Assembly (NCBI GenBank): GCA_014193395.1
Contig: BJHT01000009.1
Location: 1 to 61,749 of the forward strand
Length of the DNA: 61,749 bases
From: Verrucomicrobiota bacterium
GTDB taxonomy: Bacteria > Verrucomicrobiota > Verrucomicrobiia > Limisphaerales > BJHT01
Direction: 5' to 3'
Below, in pieces: positions 30,305 through 39,165 of the stretch. The notes under the pieces were generated by a model. It had not been told where the DNA came from. It saw nothing but the letters and a program-made list of their open reading frames with translations, and searched no databases. Position 1 is the first letter of the stretch. Every line of letters starts with the position of its first letter. Position numbers and translations under genes: made by a program.

Positions 30305-32581
30305 TCACTCCAGCCCGCGCGCCCCCTTCGCATCCAACCGCAGCACATGCACCTGACTGTGCTGTCCCACCGCCCATACCAGCCGGCGGTTGGGATCGAA
30401 CATCAGCCCCATCGAATTGTTGAAGGTCTTCTTGCCAATCGGATCGGTTCCCTTCAGCTCGACACCAACCCAACTGTTGGCCTGGCAATCATACATCAGC
30501 CAGGCGGACTCATTCGGGACGTGGGCACCGATCAGGACGGCGTCGGCATCCGTCAGGTAGGCCGTCTCGCGTGACTGAGCCAACGCCTTGTCTTTGCCCC
30601 GCGCGTTCAGCCAGCGGGTCTGTCCGGCCTTAAAATCGTACTCCAGTACATCGCCCTTGTTTTTCCCGAGATCGCTGAACAGGAGCAGCCGATCGCGCTT
30701 GGAGTCATAAGCCATGCCGTGGTGATCGGCACTGGTCGTCGGCAGGTCGCCTTTCAGCGGGAGTGGCTTCCAGGTGCGTGACTCCGCGTCGAGCCGCCAC
30801 AGACCCGGTGCGCCACCCGGCCGGTGGTTCGCCCACACGACTGCGCCTTGCGGCGTGGCACAGACAGTCACGACGTAAAAATTCGCCTGGTAGGGATTGC
30901 GCTCACTGTTGCGGGACCACTTGGATTTCTGTTGGTCAAAGAAATAGGTGTAATCATGCGGCGCGAACACCAGCACTTTGAGATTCGGATCATAGCCGGT
31001 CGATTTGTAGGTATGCCCGGTCATCCACGGATTGCCCTTGAAGCTCCATTCGCCGCGCACCTGATCGTTCGAGTAAACATACTCGACCGGATATTCGGGC
31101 GCGAAAGGCAGCGAGTAGCGATCAGCCTTCACGTCGTAAACCTGCGGTGCCGTGCCGCTGTAGGCCGAGTGCCCGCCGGAAAACCGCAGGATAAGATCGA
31201 GCTCCGGCGCGAAAACCGCGGAACCCCAGTCCATGTTCATCATCGGTCGCCGGGGCGTCGGCTGCACGCGCCACTCATTCGCCGGCAAGTCTTGAAATTG
31301 GGCAGCGCCGCGTCCCGCCACCGCGGAGGTTGGAGCCTCGCCATACCAGCTTGGATCGTGCGACAGACGCCGCACCGTGACCTCGTTCGACCTTTTGCCC
31401 AATCTCTCCCGACCAACTTCATCCGTCTTGGTGGCATCGATCTGACATTGCCAGGTGCCGGTCTGGCCGAGCAGCAAGACCCGGTCGTCCGCATCGGCGG
31501 CGGCGCTGGTGAAGAAATTCGCCGGCGTGTCCGGTCCGGTCTTCAGCTCCGACTGACCGAGAAAGTCCCAGCGCCGGGCGGCAACGTCGTAGGTCCATAA
31601 CTCCAGCGGCAGGCGCTGGTACAAAGACGCGACATACTCCGTCGTCGAGGTGTAGCCATAACCGCCGAGCAGCAGAACCTTCTTCGCCTTTGGCAGCCAC
31701 AGCATGGCGTGCCCGCCGCGCGGGGCCGGCGAGAGGGTGGGAGGCATGACACTCCAGGTCTGCTTCACGACATCGAAGTGCCAGGTGTCGCCCATAAGTT
31801 GGTCAAGTTGATCCCCGCCGAACAGGACGACCTGTTTGTTGACCGGATCAAAGACCAGCCGCGAGTTGGCCCGCTGCGGCGGTTGTAGTTCGAGCTTGAG
31901 TTGGGTCCAGGTATTCTTTGCGGGTGAGTAAGCCCAGGTGCCGGGGTCGCCGCGTTCGCTCTGGACATTGCCGCCGCCGAACAGGACGAACTGCTTGTTA
32001 TGTCCGTCGTAAGCCATCGAACTCCACAGCAGCGTGCCGCCGAGTTCCTTCTCGGAATGCGTCGCCGGTTGAAGATCAGTCCAGCGACGTTCCCCCGGCT
32101 CATACTTGAAGGTGCTGCCCCCGGCGTAGAAATAGAATGCCTTGGTATCGGGATCGTAGTCGTATTTCTGACCGAGTGAGAAGGTGCCGTAAATGGTCCA
32201 GTTGGGGCGCACATTCCCTTCAATATCGCGGAAGCCCCAGCTTTCACCCTTCCACCTCAGCGCGGTGGCAGCACCAACCTTCGGCCCCCATTCCTTGCCG
32301 TGCGGGAAGGTATTCTCCCATTCGTTGCTCTTCGGAGCGAGGGTCAGCACGTCGTAGGAACGCGGCTTGCGATAGTCGGCGTAACTGGAGCGCCCACCGA
32401 GGACGATAAAACGTCCGGCGGTTGGATCATAGCCCAGCGGCACGTCCCAGCGCTTGCCGACGATGATGGCGGTGTCGAGCTTGGTCCAGGTGTTGGGGTT
32501 GCCGGCAAAGCCTGGCCACGAAAGGAAGAGCAATGCTACGGGAACGAGGCGGCGGAGGACGGTTATCTCATGGTGCCACAT
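30305..32581 (-). CDS. Secreted Kelch / galactose-oxidase-like propeller protein
   Basis: The 758-aa product has a signal sequence (MWHHEITVLRRLVPVALLFLSWPGFA). It contains many Kelch-type repeats, with paired Gly (FIVLGGRSSY, FVLFGGGNVQ, VVLFGGDQLD, VLLLGGYGY) and downstream Trp (NTWTQLKL, QTWSVMPP, RTWKPLPLKG). At least two propellers could fit in this length. No copper-ligand set typical of galactose oxidase is obvious to me. It is probably an exported binding or structural protein. It stands alone and faces the small secreted gene convergently. Confidence 0.8.
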   Translation of the reverse strand: MWHHEITVLRRLVPVALLFLSWPGFAGNPNTWTKLDTAIIVGKRWDVPLGYDPTAGRFIVLGGRSSYADYRKPRSYDVLTLAPKSNEWENTFPHGKEWGPKVGAATALRWKGESWGFRDIEGNVRPNWTIYGTFSLGQKYDYDPDTKAFYFYAGGSTFKYEPGERRWTDLQPATHSEKELGGTLLWSSMAYDGHNKQFVLFGGGNVQSERGDPGTWAYSPAKNTWTQLKLELQPPQRANSRLVFDPVNKQVVLFGGDQLDQLMGDTWHFDVVKQTWSVMPPTLSPAPRGGHAMLWLPKAKKVLLLGGYGYTSTTEYVASLYQRLPLELWTYDVAARRWDFLGQSELKTGPDTPANFFTSAAADADDRVLLLGQTGTWQCQIDATKTDEVGRERLGKRSNEVTVRRLSHDPSWYGEAPTSAVAGRGAAQFQDLPANEWRVQPTPRRPMMNMDWGSAVFAPELDLILRFSGGHSAYSGTAPQVYDVKADRYSLPFAPEYPVEYVYSNDQVRGEWSFKGNPWMTGHTYKSTGYDPNLKVLVFAPHDYTYFFDQQKSKWSRNSERNPYQANFYVVTVCATPQGAVVWANHRPGGAPGLWRLDAESRTWKPLPLKGDLPTTSADHHGMAYDSKRDRLLLFSDLGKNKGDVLEYDFKAGQTRWLNARGKDKALAQSRETAYLTDADAVLIGAHVPNESAWLMYDCQANSWVGVELKGTDPIGKKTFNNSMGLMFDPNRRLVWAVGQHSQVHVLRLDAKGARGLE

Positions 32582-32978
32582 AACTCACGGGTGTTTGGGT
32601 GTGGTCCGGGATTGGTTTGCTGGGTTACTGATAAGTGTAGGTCTTCTGCACGCTGCGCAATTCAGTGACAGCGGCGACCTTAGGGCTTCGGCTTGAAGCA
32701 CATGACCTCGGCAGGATCCATCCATCCCCTGCGCAGATCAAGGCAGAACCAAGCATCGCTATGGTTATGGGGGAAACGGCGGGTGGAGCGCAGGCCGATT
32801 CCCTTTGAAGTCGTAGTCCGGCCAAGGTGGCCCGCTTCGGGGAGACCGCCCGCCAATCGGACATAAGGGTGGCGAAAAAATCCGTTGCGAAAACTTCACC
32901 GCGCCGCCGCGCGACTGTCACCTGTCAGGGGGAATCTGGGCCGCGACAGACGGTCAACCAACAAAACTGCAATAGCCC
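32582..32978. other. Intergenic region between divergent genes, no gene recognised
   Basis: This 397-bp gap separates the Kelch-type gene from the pseudopilin gene. I see no family-supported frame and no repeat-family member. A tandem CTGTCAC-CTGTCAG occurs at 32917-32930, with 7-bp spacing, unlike the 11-bp Pho-box spacing. Confidence 0.4.
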
Positions 32979-33821
32979 ATGAAAACACTCCTGACACCTC
33001 GTTCCCCACAACGTGCCTTCACCCTCATCGAGCTGCTCGTGGTCATCGCCATCATCGGCGTGCTCGCCTCCATGCTGCTGCCCGCCCTGGCCCGCGCGAA
33101 AGACAAGGCCAGCTCGATGGTCTGCCTGAACAACTGCCGGCAATGGGGTCTGGCGCAGACCCTGTATCTCGATGATTACTCCGGCTGGTTCCCCCAAACC
33201 AAAATCGCCAACGGCACCCCCAGCGCTCCGGTGGGCTACTCCGAGGACGCGCCGAAATGGACGGACCTCACGGCCTTTCAAGCCGCCAATCAAGGCAACG
33301 ACGCGTGGTTCAACGCGCTCCCCTCCTACGCCACCATGCCGTCCCTCTTCTCCCTCACGGCCACCGCGTCCGGCCAGTCGAGCTTTGTGGACGGCAAATC
33401 CATCCACCGTTGCCCCGGCTTTCGCAATCAGGACAAGGTCAACGCCGATCCCGCCGTGCGGCCGCCCTTCTCCTACGCGATGAACTCCAAGGGCAACGAG
33501 GACAGCACCGGTGCCAAGATCGTGCTCAACCGCGACGCGGTGGTCAGCCCGTCCGCCTTTGTCCTGTTTCTCGACGTGCGCACTGACTCGACCGAGAAGC
33601 CCTACTACGGCACCGCCGCCAAATCGGTCGCCATCTGCAGCCCGCACGCCTACACCACGCGCGTCTCCTCACGGCATCTGCTGGGGATGAATCTCACCTT
33701 CTCCGACGGCCACAGCGCGCCGTTCAAATACGAGAAAGTCTGTGTCTCGCGCAACAACGCGCCCTCGGACCCCGGCCTCGGCGACCTGCACTGGACCTTC
33801 GACGGTCACATGGTCCCGTGA
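32979..33821 (+). CDS. Prepilin-type pseudopilin, second copy
   Basis: The 280-aa product has a short leader, MKTLLTPRSPQRA, then [20 protein letters not shown], the prepilin cleavage and methylation site. The globular part has CLNNCRQWGLAQTLYLDDYS and ends with LTFSDGHSAPFKYE, the H-X9-DG-like region. It belongs to the same large PVC pseudopilin family as the gene at 20391. The metallophosphoesterase gene follows after 94 bp on the same strand. Confidence 0.88.
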   Translation: MKTLLTPRSPQRAFTLIELLVVIAIIGVLASMLLPALARAKDKASSMVCLNNCRQWGLAQTLYLDDYSGWFPQTKIANGTPSAPVGYSEDAPKWTDLTAFQAANQGNDAWFNALPSYATMPSLFSLTATASGQSSFVDGKSIHRCPGFRNQDKVNADPAVRPPFSYAMNSKGNEDSTGAKIVLNRDAVVSPSAFVLFLDVRTDSTEKPYYGTAAKSVAICSPHAYTTRVSSRHLLGMNLTFSDGHSAPFKYEKVCVSRNNAPSDPGLGDLHWTFDGHMVP

Positions 33822-33915
33822 CGCGGCCGGCCGCTCAAACCATTCACCCATCTCCAAAACATGGCGCGGCGGTGGAACTCTTCCGCCGCCGCGTCGCTTT
33901 CCCTCTTGCTCAATT

Positions 33916-35043
33916 ATGAAACCCATCCGCCCCTTGCTCGCCCTCGGCATCCTCGCCCTGTTCGTCATCGTGATCGGGCGGGCCGCCACTGATCCCGTGG
34001 TCTTCACCTTCGCCACCGTCGGCGACTCGCGGCAGGACCCCGAGGCCATCAACCTCTCCGGCGCGGACCGCCTGTGGCTGCAAAACACCCGCGTGCTCGC
34101 CCGCATCCTCCGCGAGATCGCGCAGCAGCAACCGCACGCGCTCTTCTTCAACGGCGACCTGATCTTCGGCTACACCACCAACCGCCCCACCCTCGACCGC
34201 CAGTATGCCTACTGGCGCGGCATGGTCGCGGAGTTGGGCGAACGCGGCGTCTGCGTGCTCCCCGTGCCCGGCAATCACGAGGTGCAGCTCAAGACCAAGC
34301 TGCCCTCTGGCGACGTGCTTAAAACCGCGTGCCTACCGGGTGAAATCGCGTGGCGCGACAACATGGGCGATCTCATCCTCGACACCAATCGCTGGCACGC
34401 CGCGCACCACGCCGTGCCCGCGGCGTGGTCGGTCGAGCACGCGCCCCGCATTGGCCAGGACGATGTGCAGACCGATCAGCGACAGTTGAGTTATTCCTTC
34501 GATTTCGCGGACTTGCACTTCGCCGTCGTCAACACCGACGCCGTGGGGGCGGACTCGCACGCGCCCGTCCGCTGGCTCACCGAGGATCTCACGGCGGCGC
34601 AGGCCCGCGGGGTGAAACGGCAGTTCGTCTTCGGTCACAAGATGGCGTTCACCTATCACTACAGCGACAAGACCAAGCCGAAGGGACTCGATGTTTTCCC
34701 CGAGCACCAGCACGCCTTCTGGCGAGTCATGGAAGAGTTCGCGGCCACCTACTTCTGCGGGCACGAGCACATCTATCACGCGATGCAGCCCACCGCAGCG
34801 AGCGGCGGACGCGCCTGGCAGGTCATCGTGGGCGCGGGCGGCTCGCCCTTCGAGGCCAAGCCGGGCGACAGCGCGAACCTGAACGATCGGCAATATTCAT
34901 GGGCCTTGGTGAAAGTGCATCGCAGCGGGCGCGTGGTCATGGAGGTGTCCGGCTTCGATGAAAACTTTGGCCCCACCCACCGCTTGGAAAGCATCGAGTT
35001 AAACGGCCCCACCCAACCACTCCTCGCCCGGTCGTCGCACTGA
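33916..35043 (+). CDS. Calcineurin-like metallophosphoesterase, exported
   Basis: From ATG 33916 the product has 375 aa with an N-terminal anchor or signal (PLLALGILALFVIVIG). Metal ligands of the calcineurin-like fold are visible: TVGDSRQDPE (block I variant), FFNGDLIFG (GD), VPGNHEVQ (GNHE), FVFGHKMAF (GH) and CGHEHIYH (GHxH). The first block reads GDS rather than GDxH. The substrate could be a phosphomonoester or phosphodiester; phosphate scavenging would fit the phosphate island 1 kb downstream, but this is inference. Confidence 0.88.
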   Translation: MKPIRPLLALGILALFVIVIGRAATDPVVFTFATVGDSRQDPEAINLSGADRLWLQNTRVLARILREIAQQQPHALFFNGDLIFGYTTNRPTLDRQYAYWRGMVAELGERGVCVLPVPGNHEVQLKTKLPSGDVLKTACLPGEIAWRDNMGDLILDTNRWHAAHHAVPAAWSVEHAPRIGQDDVQTDQRQLSYSFDFADLHFAVVNTDAVGADSHAPVRWLTEDLTAAQARGVKRQFVFGHKMAFTYHYSDKTKPKGLDVFPEHQHAFWRVMEEFAATYFCGHEHIYHAMQPTAASGGRAWQVIVGAGGSPFEAKPGDSANLNDRQYSWALVKVHRSGRVVMEVSGFDENFGPTHRLESIELNGPTQPLLARSSH

Positions 35044-35098
35044 TTCCCCACGACCGCGGTTGGAAGTGTGGTGACCGGTTCCCCACGTTTGCGCCAGT

Positions 35099-35131
35099 TG
35101 TACGAGTCGAGGTGACGAGACTCTAACCTCC
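35099..35131. repeat. Family G element, single arm
   Basis: TGTACGAGTCGAGGTGACGA and GACTCTAACCTCC match the left arm of the element at 41142-41322 (GTAGGAGTCGAGGTAACGAG). No right arm is present here. Confidence 0.6.
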
Positions 35132-35182
35132 TTTCTACCCGCAGCGCCCGTTCCCGCCGCCGAGCAGCGAACAAAAAGGAGT

Positions 35183-35566
35183 TCAGGCCTCCGCATTGGA
35201 CAGTTCGATTATCTCCCTCACCCGCATCACAATACCGCGGGGACTAAAGGGCTTGGTCAAATAGGCCGTGGCACCGAGCTTGAGTGCCAAGGCGCGGCTC
35301 TGGTCTCCGGAATCCGCGGTGAGAATGACGATGGGGATGGCGCGGGTGGTCGGTTCCTGCCGCAAGCGCTCGCACACGGTGAACCCATTCAGACCCGGCA
35401 TGTTCAGGTCCAAAATGACGGCCGCCGGAATCCACAATTTTGCCTCCGCGATCGCCGCCGCTCCATCACTGGCGAGTAGCAAGGTGTAGCCGGCTTGGAG
35501 AAAATTGAATCCGAGCAACTCCCTCAGATCCATCTCATCATCCACGATCAAAATCCGTTGTCTCAT
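35183..35566 (-). CDS. Stand-alone response regulator receiver domain
   Basis: The 127-aa product is a CheY-type receiver. The acidic pocket is in ILIVDDEMD, the phosphoacceptor Asp in AVILDLNMPGLNG (D near 57), the Thr in VILTADSG and the Lys in AYLTKPFSP. There is no output domain, so it must act through protein contacts. The sequence resembles the receiver of the PhoB at 44314 (both have LGAxAYLTKPFSPR), hinting at shared origin. It lies just before the H1-like gene. Confidence 0.9.
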   Translation of the reverse strand: MRQRILIVDDEMDLRELLGFNFLQAGYTLLLASDGAAAIAEAKLWIPAAVILDLNMPGLNGFTVCERLRQEPTTRAIPIVILTADSGDQSRALALKLGATAYLTKPFSPRGIVMRVREIIELSNAEA

Positions 35567-35656
35567 TGCCCACGGATCATCGGACCGGGCGCCGCCGGAT
35601 ACAACGACGGCAGGGTTAAGAACCCGTGACGCTTGGGTGACAGCAACCGTGTTGCC

Positions 35657-36100
35657 TCACGCGTCGGTGAGGGGAGCCTTCGACCGCTTGGGAGACTTTG
35701 GAACCGGGCGGGAGGAGGCCGGGAGGGAATCGCTGCCAGTAACCCGGGCGGTCGCGATGGGGTCAGGAGCCGCGAGCTTTTCCTTCGCGGGCTGGGCGGC
35801 GGTTTTCTTCGCGCCTTTCTGCCGGGCTTTGAATTTGACCAGGGCCTTGGCGGCACGTTCCGCCTTTTTACGTGTCCGTTTGACCGCTTTTTCAGCTATC
35901 GCAGCGGCGGCCAGGGTTTCCCCGGCTTCCTGCTTGGTGGCCTTGGCAACTTTGCGGGCCGCCTTTAAGCGCACCTTGGCCTGGCGATACTCTTGGGCGG
36001 CCCGCTGCGCTTTGGTCCGGGTTTCCAAGGCGAGGACTACCGCATCCTCGGCGGCATGAGCAGTGTTGATCGCGTGTTCGGTCAGTCGGCGTAATTTCAT
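35657..36100 (-). CDS. Lys/Ala-rich histone H1-like or coiled-coil protein
   Basis: The 147-aa product is very rich in Ala, Lys and Arg (KAARKVAKATKQEAGETLAA, then AEKAVKRTRKKAERAAKALV). A long helix (residues 1-105) is followed by a Ser/Pro/Lys tail (SRPVPKSPKRSKAPLTDA). It has no Cys and no signal peptide. Such sequences are typical of bacterial H1-like nucleoid proteins or charged coiled coils; a DNA-binding role is inferred from composition only. The start lies 44 bp from a Pho-box-like pair, so phosphate control is possible. Confidence 0.65.
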   Translation of the reverse strand: MKLRRLTEHAINTAHAAEDAVVLALETRTKAQRAAQEYRQAKVRLKAARKVAKATKQEAGETLAAAAIAEKAVKRTRKKAERAAKALVKFKARQKGAKKTAAQPAKEKLAAPDPIATARVTGSDSLPASSRPVPKSPKRSKAPLTDA

Positions 36101-36143
36101 GCAGGCATCTAGCTTTCGTTCGTCACCCCATCCAAGAACTATA

Positions 36144-36161
36144 TTGTAACGTTTTCGTTAC
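36144..36161. promoter_or_regulatory. Pho-box-like paired site (between divergent genes)
   Basis: TTGTAAC-GTTT-TCGTTAC contains two half-sites 11 bp apart, the PhoB spacing. The reverse complement CGTAACGAAAACGTTACAA shows the same spacing, so it could serve either the H1-like gene (minus) or the porin gene (plus). Consensus match is partial. Confidence 0.5.
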
Positions 36162-36413
36162 GCTCCGCTGGTGTCCCTGAACTGGCGCCACGAGATGAAA
36201 GCGACCCGAATGCGGTCTTCAGCCATCTGCGTCATCCGCCCGCGACGACCGTTCCAATTCGCCCGAACGCGTGTCACCCGTCGCTCACCGGTGGATGAAA
36301 AAGCACTCCGGATTTTCGTGCGCTCAATCCAAGATGCACGCTCCTGCGTGTCCGCAGGCCGCGCTCCGGTCGATGGCTTGCCCGCCACCGATCGGGGGCG
36401 GTGTTGTTTTTGG

Positions 36414-36430
36414 TGTCACACAATTGTAAC
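36414..36430 (+). promoter_or_regulatory. Pho box upstream of the porin-pstS unit
   Basis: TGTCACACAATTGTAAC gives TGTCA and TGTAA half-sites exactly 11 bp apart, like the PhoB consensus CTGTCAT-N4-CTGTCAY. A further GTAAC at 36448-36452 is 22 bp after the second, keeping the same helical phase. It lies about 77 bp upstream of the porin ATG at 36507. Confidence 0.7.
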
Positions 36431-36506
36431 AAAAGCGCCCTTTGTTCGTAACACATGTCCCCTAGTGTCATGGGCGTTGCAGATAAAACTAATCCAGAAA
36501 AACACG

Positions 36507-37910
36507 ATGAAACAAACTACCAAGACCGCCCTGGCCGTCACCACCACCGCCCTCGCCGTGCTCGCCGGCCAGCCCACCGCCCACGCCCAATCCGCCGACA
36601 CGCTCATCGACAAGCTCGTCGAGAAAGGCGTGCTCACCACCAAGGAAGCCAAAGACCTCCGGCAGGAAGCCGACAATGATTTCTCCAAGGCCTATGCCGC
36701 CAAGACCGGGATGCCCGACTGGGTGACGAGCATGAAGCTGGGCGGCGACCTGCGCCTGCGCTACGACGGCATCTACATCGACAATCCGAACACCACCGCC
36801 TCGGACCGCAACCGCCTCCGCTACCGGCTCCGCTTCGGACCGACCTTCAACCTCTTCGACAATGTCGAAGTCGGCATCCGGCTCGGCTCCGGTGAGAATA
36901 AGAACGGGGCCAATCCTTTCGGCGATCCGATTTCCGGGAATGACTCCTACACGCAGAACGGTGGAAAGAAACCGCTATGGATCGATCATGCCTATGTGAA
37001 ATGGACCGCCATCAACACCCCGACGTGGGGCCTCTCTCTCGCCGGCGGCAAAATGGAAAGTCCCTTCCAGTTGTCGGACGTGCTGTTCGATCCTGACTAC
37101 ACTCCCGAAGGTTTTGCGGCACAGCTTTCCTATCAGGTGAATGACAATCACTTGCTGAAGTTCAACAATGGTTTCTTCGCCTTGAGCGAGATCAGCAGTT
37201 CCAGCAAAGACTCCTATCTGCTCGGCACCCAACTCCGCTGGGATGCTGCCTGGAGCAAACAGTTCAGCACCTCCTTGGGCTTGTCTCTCCTCACGATCAG
37301 TGATCCCGAGCAACTGGCGACGGTCGCCGCCGTCACCGGCACGCCGGGCAATCAAACGGTGCCGAATGTCAATCAGGGCAACCTGCGCGCTGGCACTACT
37401 GGCACGCCGCGGTCGAGCTTCAACCCGTATGTGATTGATGCTGCGGCCAGCTATACCCTGGAGAGCTTCCCCTTCTATCCCGGACAGTTCCCCATCCGCG
37501 TGTTTGGCGACTATGTCAATAATCCAGGAGCCAACAGCATCCGCGACAGCGCCTATATGGCGGGCATCGCGTTTGGCAAGTCGGGCAAGAAGGGAACGTG
37601 GGACCTGTCCTATCGCTGGAAGCGTCTCGAGGGCGACTATTGGTTTGAAGAACTTGCGGACTCCGACCACGGGGCATATTACGCTCCGCCATCCACGGCA
37701 CCCACGGCCACCGTTCCCTCCCGGACCTCCGGCGCGGGCTACGGTGCGGGTGTCAATATCCAAGGTCATTGGATGCGCGCGGCCTATTCAGTCACCGACT
37801 ATCTCACCGTGTCGGCGACCTACTATCTTTTCAAGCTGATCGACACCGCCCCGGGCGCGGCGAATCCCGATACCGGCCGGCTCCAGATCGATGCCAGCTT
37901 TAAGTTCTAA
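36507..37910 (+). CDS. Putative phosphate-regulated outer membrane porin
   Basis: From ATG 36507 the product has 467 aa with a signal peptide (MKQTTKTALAVTTTALAVLA). A short helical segment follows (LIDKLVEKGVLTTKEAKDLR), then an antiparallel beta-barrel with alternating residues (GGDLRLRYDGIYIDN, LRYRLRFGPTFNLF, VEVGIRLGSGENK). It ends in LQIDASFKF, with the C-terminal Phe expected of an outer membrane beta-barrel. The arrangement resembles the putative porin family (Porin_5 or OprP-like). A Pho box upstream and pstS 44 bp downstream suggest uptake of phosphate across the outer membrane. Confidence 0.85.
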   Translation: MKQTTKTALAVTTTALAVLAGQPTAHAQSADTLIDKLVEKGVLTTKEAKDLRQEADNDFSKAYAAKTGMPDWVTSMKLGGDLRLRYDGIYIDNPNTTASDRNRLRYRLRFGPTFNLFDNVEVGIRLGSGENKNGANPFGDPISGNDSYTQNGGKKPLWIDHAYVKWTAINTPTWGLSLAGGKMESPFQLSDVLFDPDYTPEGFAAQLSYQVNDNHLLKFNNGFFALSEISSSSKDSYLLGTQLRWDAAWSKQFSTSLGLSLLTISDPEQLATVAAVTGTPGNQTVPNVNQGNLRAGTTGTPRSSFNPYVIDAAASYTLESFPFYPGQFPIRVFGDYVNNPGANSIRDSAYMAGIAFGKSGKKGTWDLSYRWKRLEGDYWFEELADSDHGAYYAPPSTAPTATVPSRTSGAGYGAGVNIQGHWMRAAYSVTDYLTVSATYYLFKLIDTAPGAANPDTGRLQIDASFKF

Positions 37911-37953
37911 TCACTGACTCAAGATTCTCCTGCAACCAACCCAATACCAACTT

Positions 37954-38802
37954 ATGAAAACAGTTGTGAAATCTCTCCTCACCGCCGGCCTGGGCTTTGC
38001 CCTCGTCGGTTCGGCCTTCGCGGACAACATCACCGTCAAAGGCTCCGACACGCTGGTCGTGCTCGCCCAGAAATGGGCCGAGGCCTACATGGCCAAAAGT
38101 CCGACCACCAAGATACAAGTCACCGGCGGCGGCACGGGCACCGGCTTCGCCGCGCTGCAAAACAAGAGCACGGACCTCTGCAACGCCTCGCGTAAGATCA
38201 AGTCGGCCGAGCAGGCCAATTGCATCAAGGCCTTCGGCAAGCGCCCGACGGAATACAAGGTGTGCCTGGACGGCCTCTCCGTCTATGTCAGCGCCGACAA
38301 CCCGGTGAAGGAACTCACGGTGGCGCAGGTCGCCGACATCTTCAGCGGCAAGACCAAGAACTGGAAACAAGTGGGCGGGCTGGATGCGCCGATCACCGTC
38401 TATAGCCGCGAGAACAGTTCCGGCACCTATGAGTTCTTCAAGGAGCATGTGCTGCAAGGCAAAGACTTCGCCGCCAGCGCGCAGACCATGCCGGGCACGG
38501 CGTCCGTGCTCCAGGCGGTGGCCAAGGATAAGCATGGCATCGGTTACGGCGGCGCGGCCTACGGCGCAGGCGCCAAGCATCTCGCGATCAAGAAGGACGA
38601 CACCACTGCGGCCATCGAGCCGACGGAAGAGAACGTGGTCAAGGGTCTCTATCCGATTTGGCGCTATCTGTTCGTCTATGTGAACCCGGCGCTGGATAAG
38701 GGTGACATCGCCAAATACCTCACCTGGCTCCGCGGCGACGAAGGGCAGAAGATTGTGAAGGATGTGGGCTATTTCCCGCTCCCGAAGACGCTGCGCGACT
38801 GA
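37954..38802 (+). CDS. pstS: Phosphate ABC transporter substrate-binding protein
   Basis: The 282-aa product has a signal peptide (MKTVVKSLLTAGLGFALVGS). The phosphate-binding residues of PstS appear in NITVKGSDTLVVLAQKWAEA and GGGTGTGFAALQNKSTDLCN, ASRKIK, and YSRENSSGTYEFFKEHVLQG. It captures phosphate in the periplasm for PstCAB. It follows the porin by 44 bp and probably shares its Pho-box promoter. The pstCAB genes resume after a 1.06-kb gap filled with repeats, with their own Pho box. Confidence 0.95.
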   Translation: MKTVVKSLLTAGLGFALVGSAFADNITVKGSDTLVVLAQKWAEAYMAKSPTTKIQVTGGGTGTGFAALQNKSTDLCNASRKIKSAEQANCIKAFGKRPTEYKVCLDGLSVYVSADNPVKELTVAQVADIFSGKTKNWKQVGGLDAPITVYSRENSSGTYEFFKEHVLQGKDFAASAQTMPGTASVLQAVAKDKHGIGYGGAAYGAGAKHLAIKKDDTTAAIEPTEENVVKGLYPIWRYLFVYVNPALDKGDIAKYLTWLRGDEGQKIVKDVGYFPLPKTLRD

Positions 38803-38828
38803 GTCATCACATGCGGGCAGGGCGACCG

Positions 38829-38992
38829 GAGCGCGGCCTTCAGGCCGCAGAGACGTCCGCCCGCGGCGACCGCGCCAAATGAAACCGAACGGCACCATTC
38901 CACCGATCAGTCAGTCAGGTGGAAGAGAGGGTTCTGGAAACTCGGCCGGCCTTTTACATATCCACGTTTCTGCGGCCTAAAGGCCGCGCTCC
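38829..38992. repeat. Palindromic element, family I (copy 2)
   Basis: GGAGCGCGGCCTTCAGGCCG followed by CAGAGACG at the left is matched by CGTTTCTGCGGCCTAAAGGC and CGCGCTCC at the right, giving near-perfect 28-bp inverted ends on 164 bp. Each end is itself a hairpin. It lies directly after pstS. Confidence 0.8.
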
Positions 38993-39121
38993 GGGAGCGC
39001 AAATGGGGCCAAGTCATCCAGCTTTGATCGAGAGTTCCTGCTGCGATCATCCCGGGGCGGGCGAAAGATAGTGCATGTCAATCGCCCGCTCCTTTCATCT
39101 TATCCGAAGTGGGATCATGAC

Positions 39122-39155
39122 AACCACGGATGCACACGGATGGACACAGATAAGT
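39122..39155. repeat. ACCACGGATGCACACGGATG-type repeat arm
   Basis: AACCACGGATGCACACGGAT followed by GGACACAGATAAG lies just before family A copy 3, as the similar arm at 11288 lies before copy 2. It seems to be the border of a larger composite repeat. Confidence 0.6.
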
Positions 39156-39165
39156 CCAGTGGCGG

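Noticed and set aside
33742..33915. Upstream extension of the metallophosphoesterase
   Set aside because: The frame is open back through the pseudopilin end, but the signal-like start at 33916 is the natural beginning.
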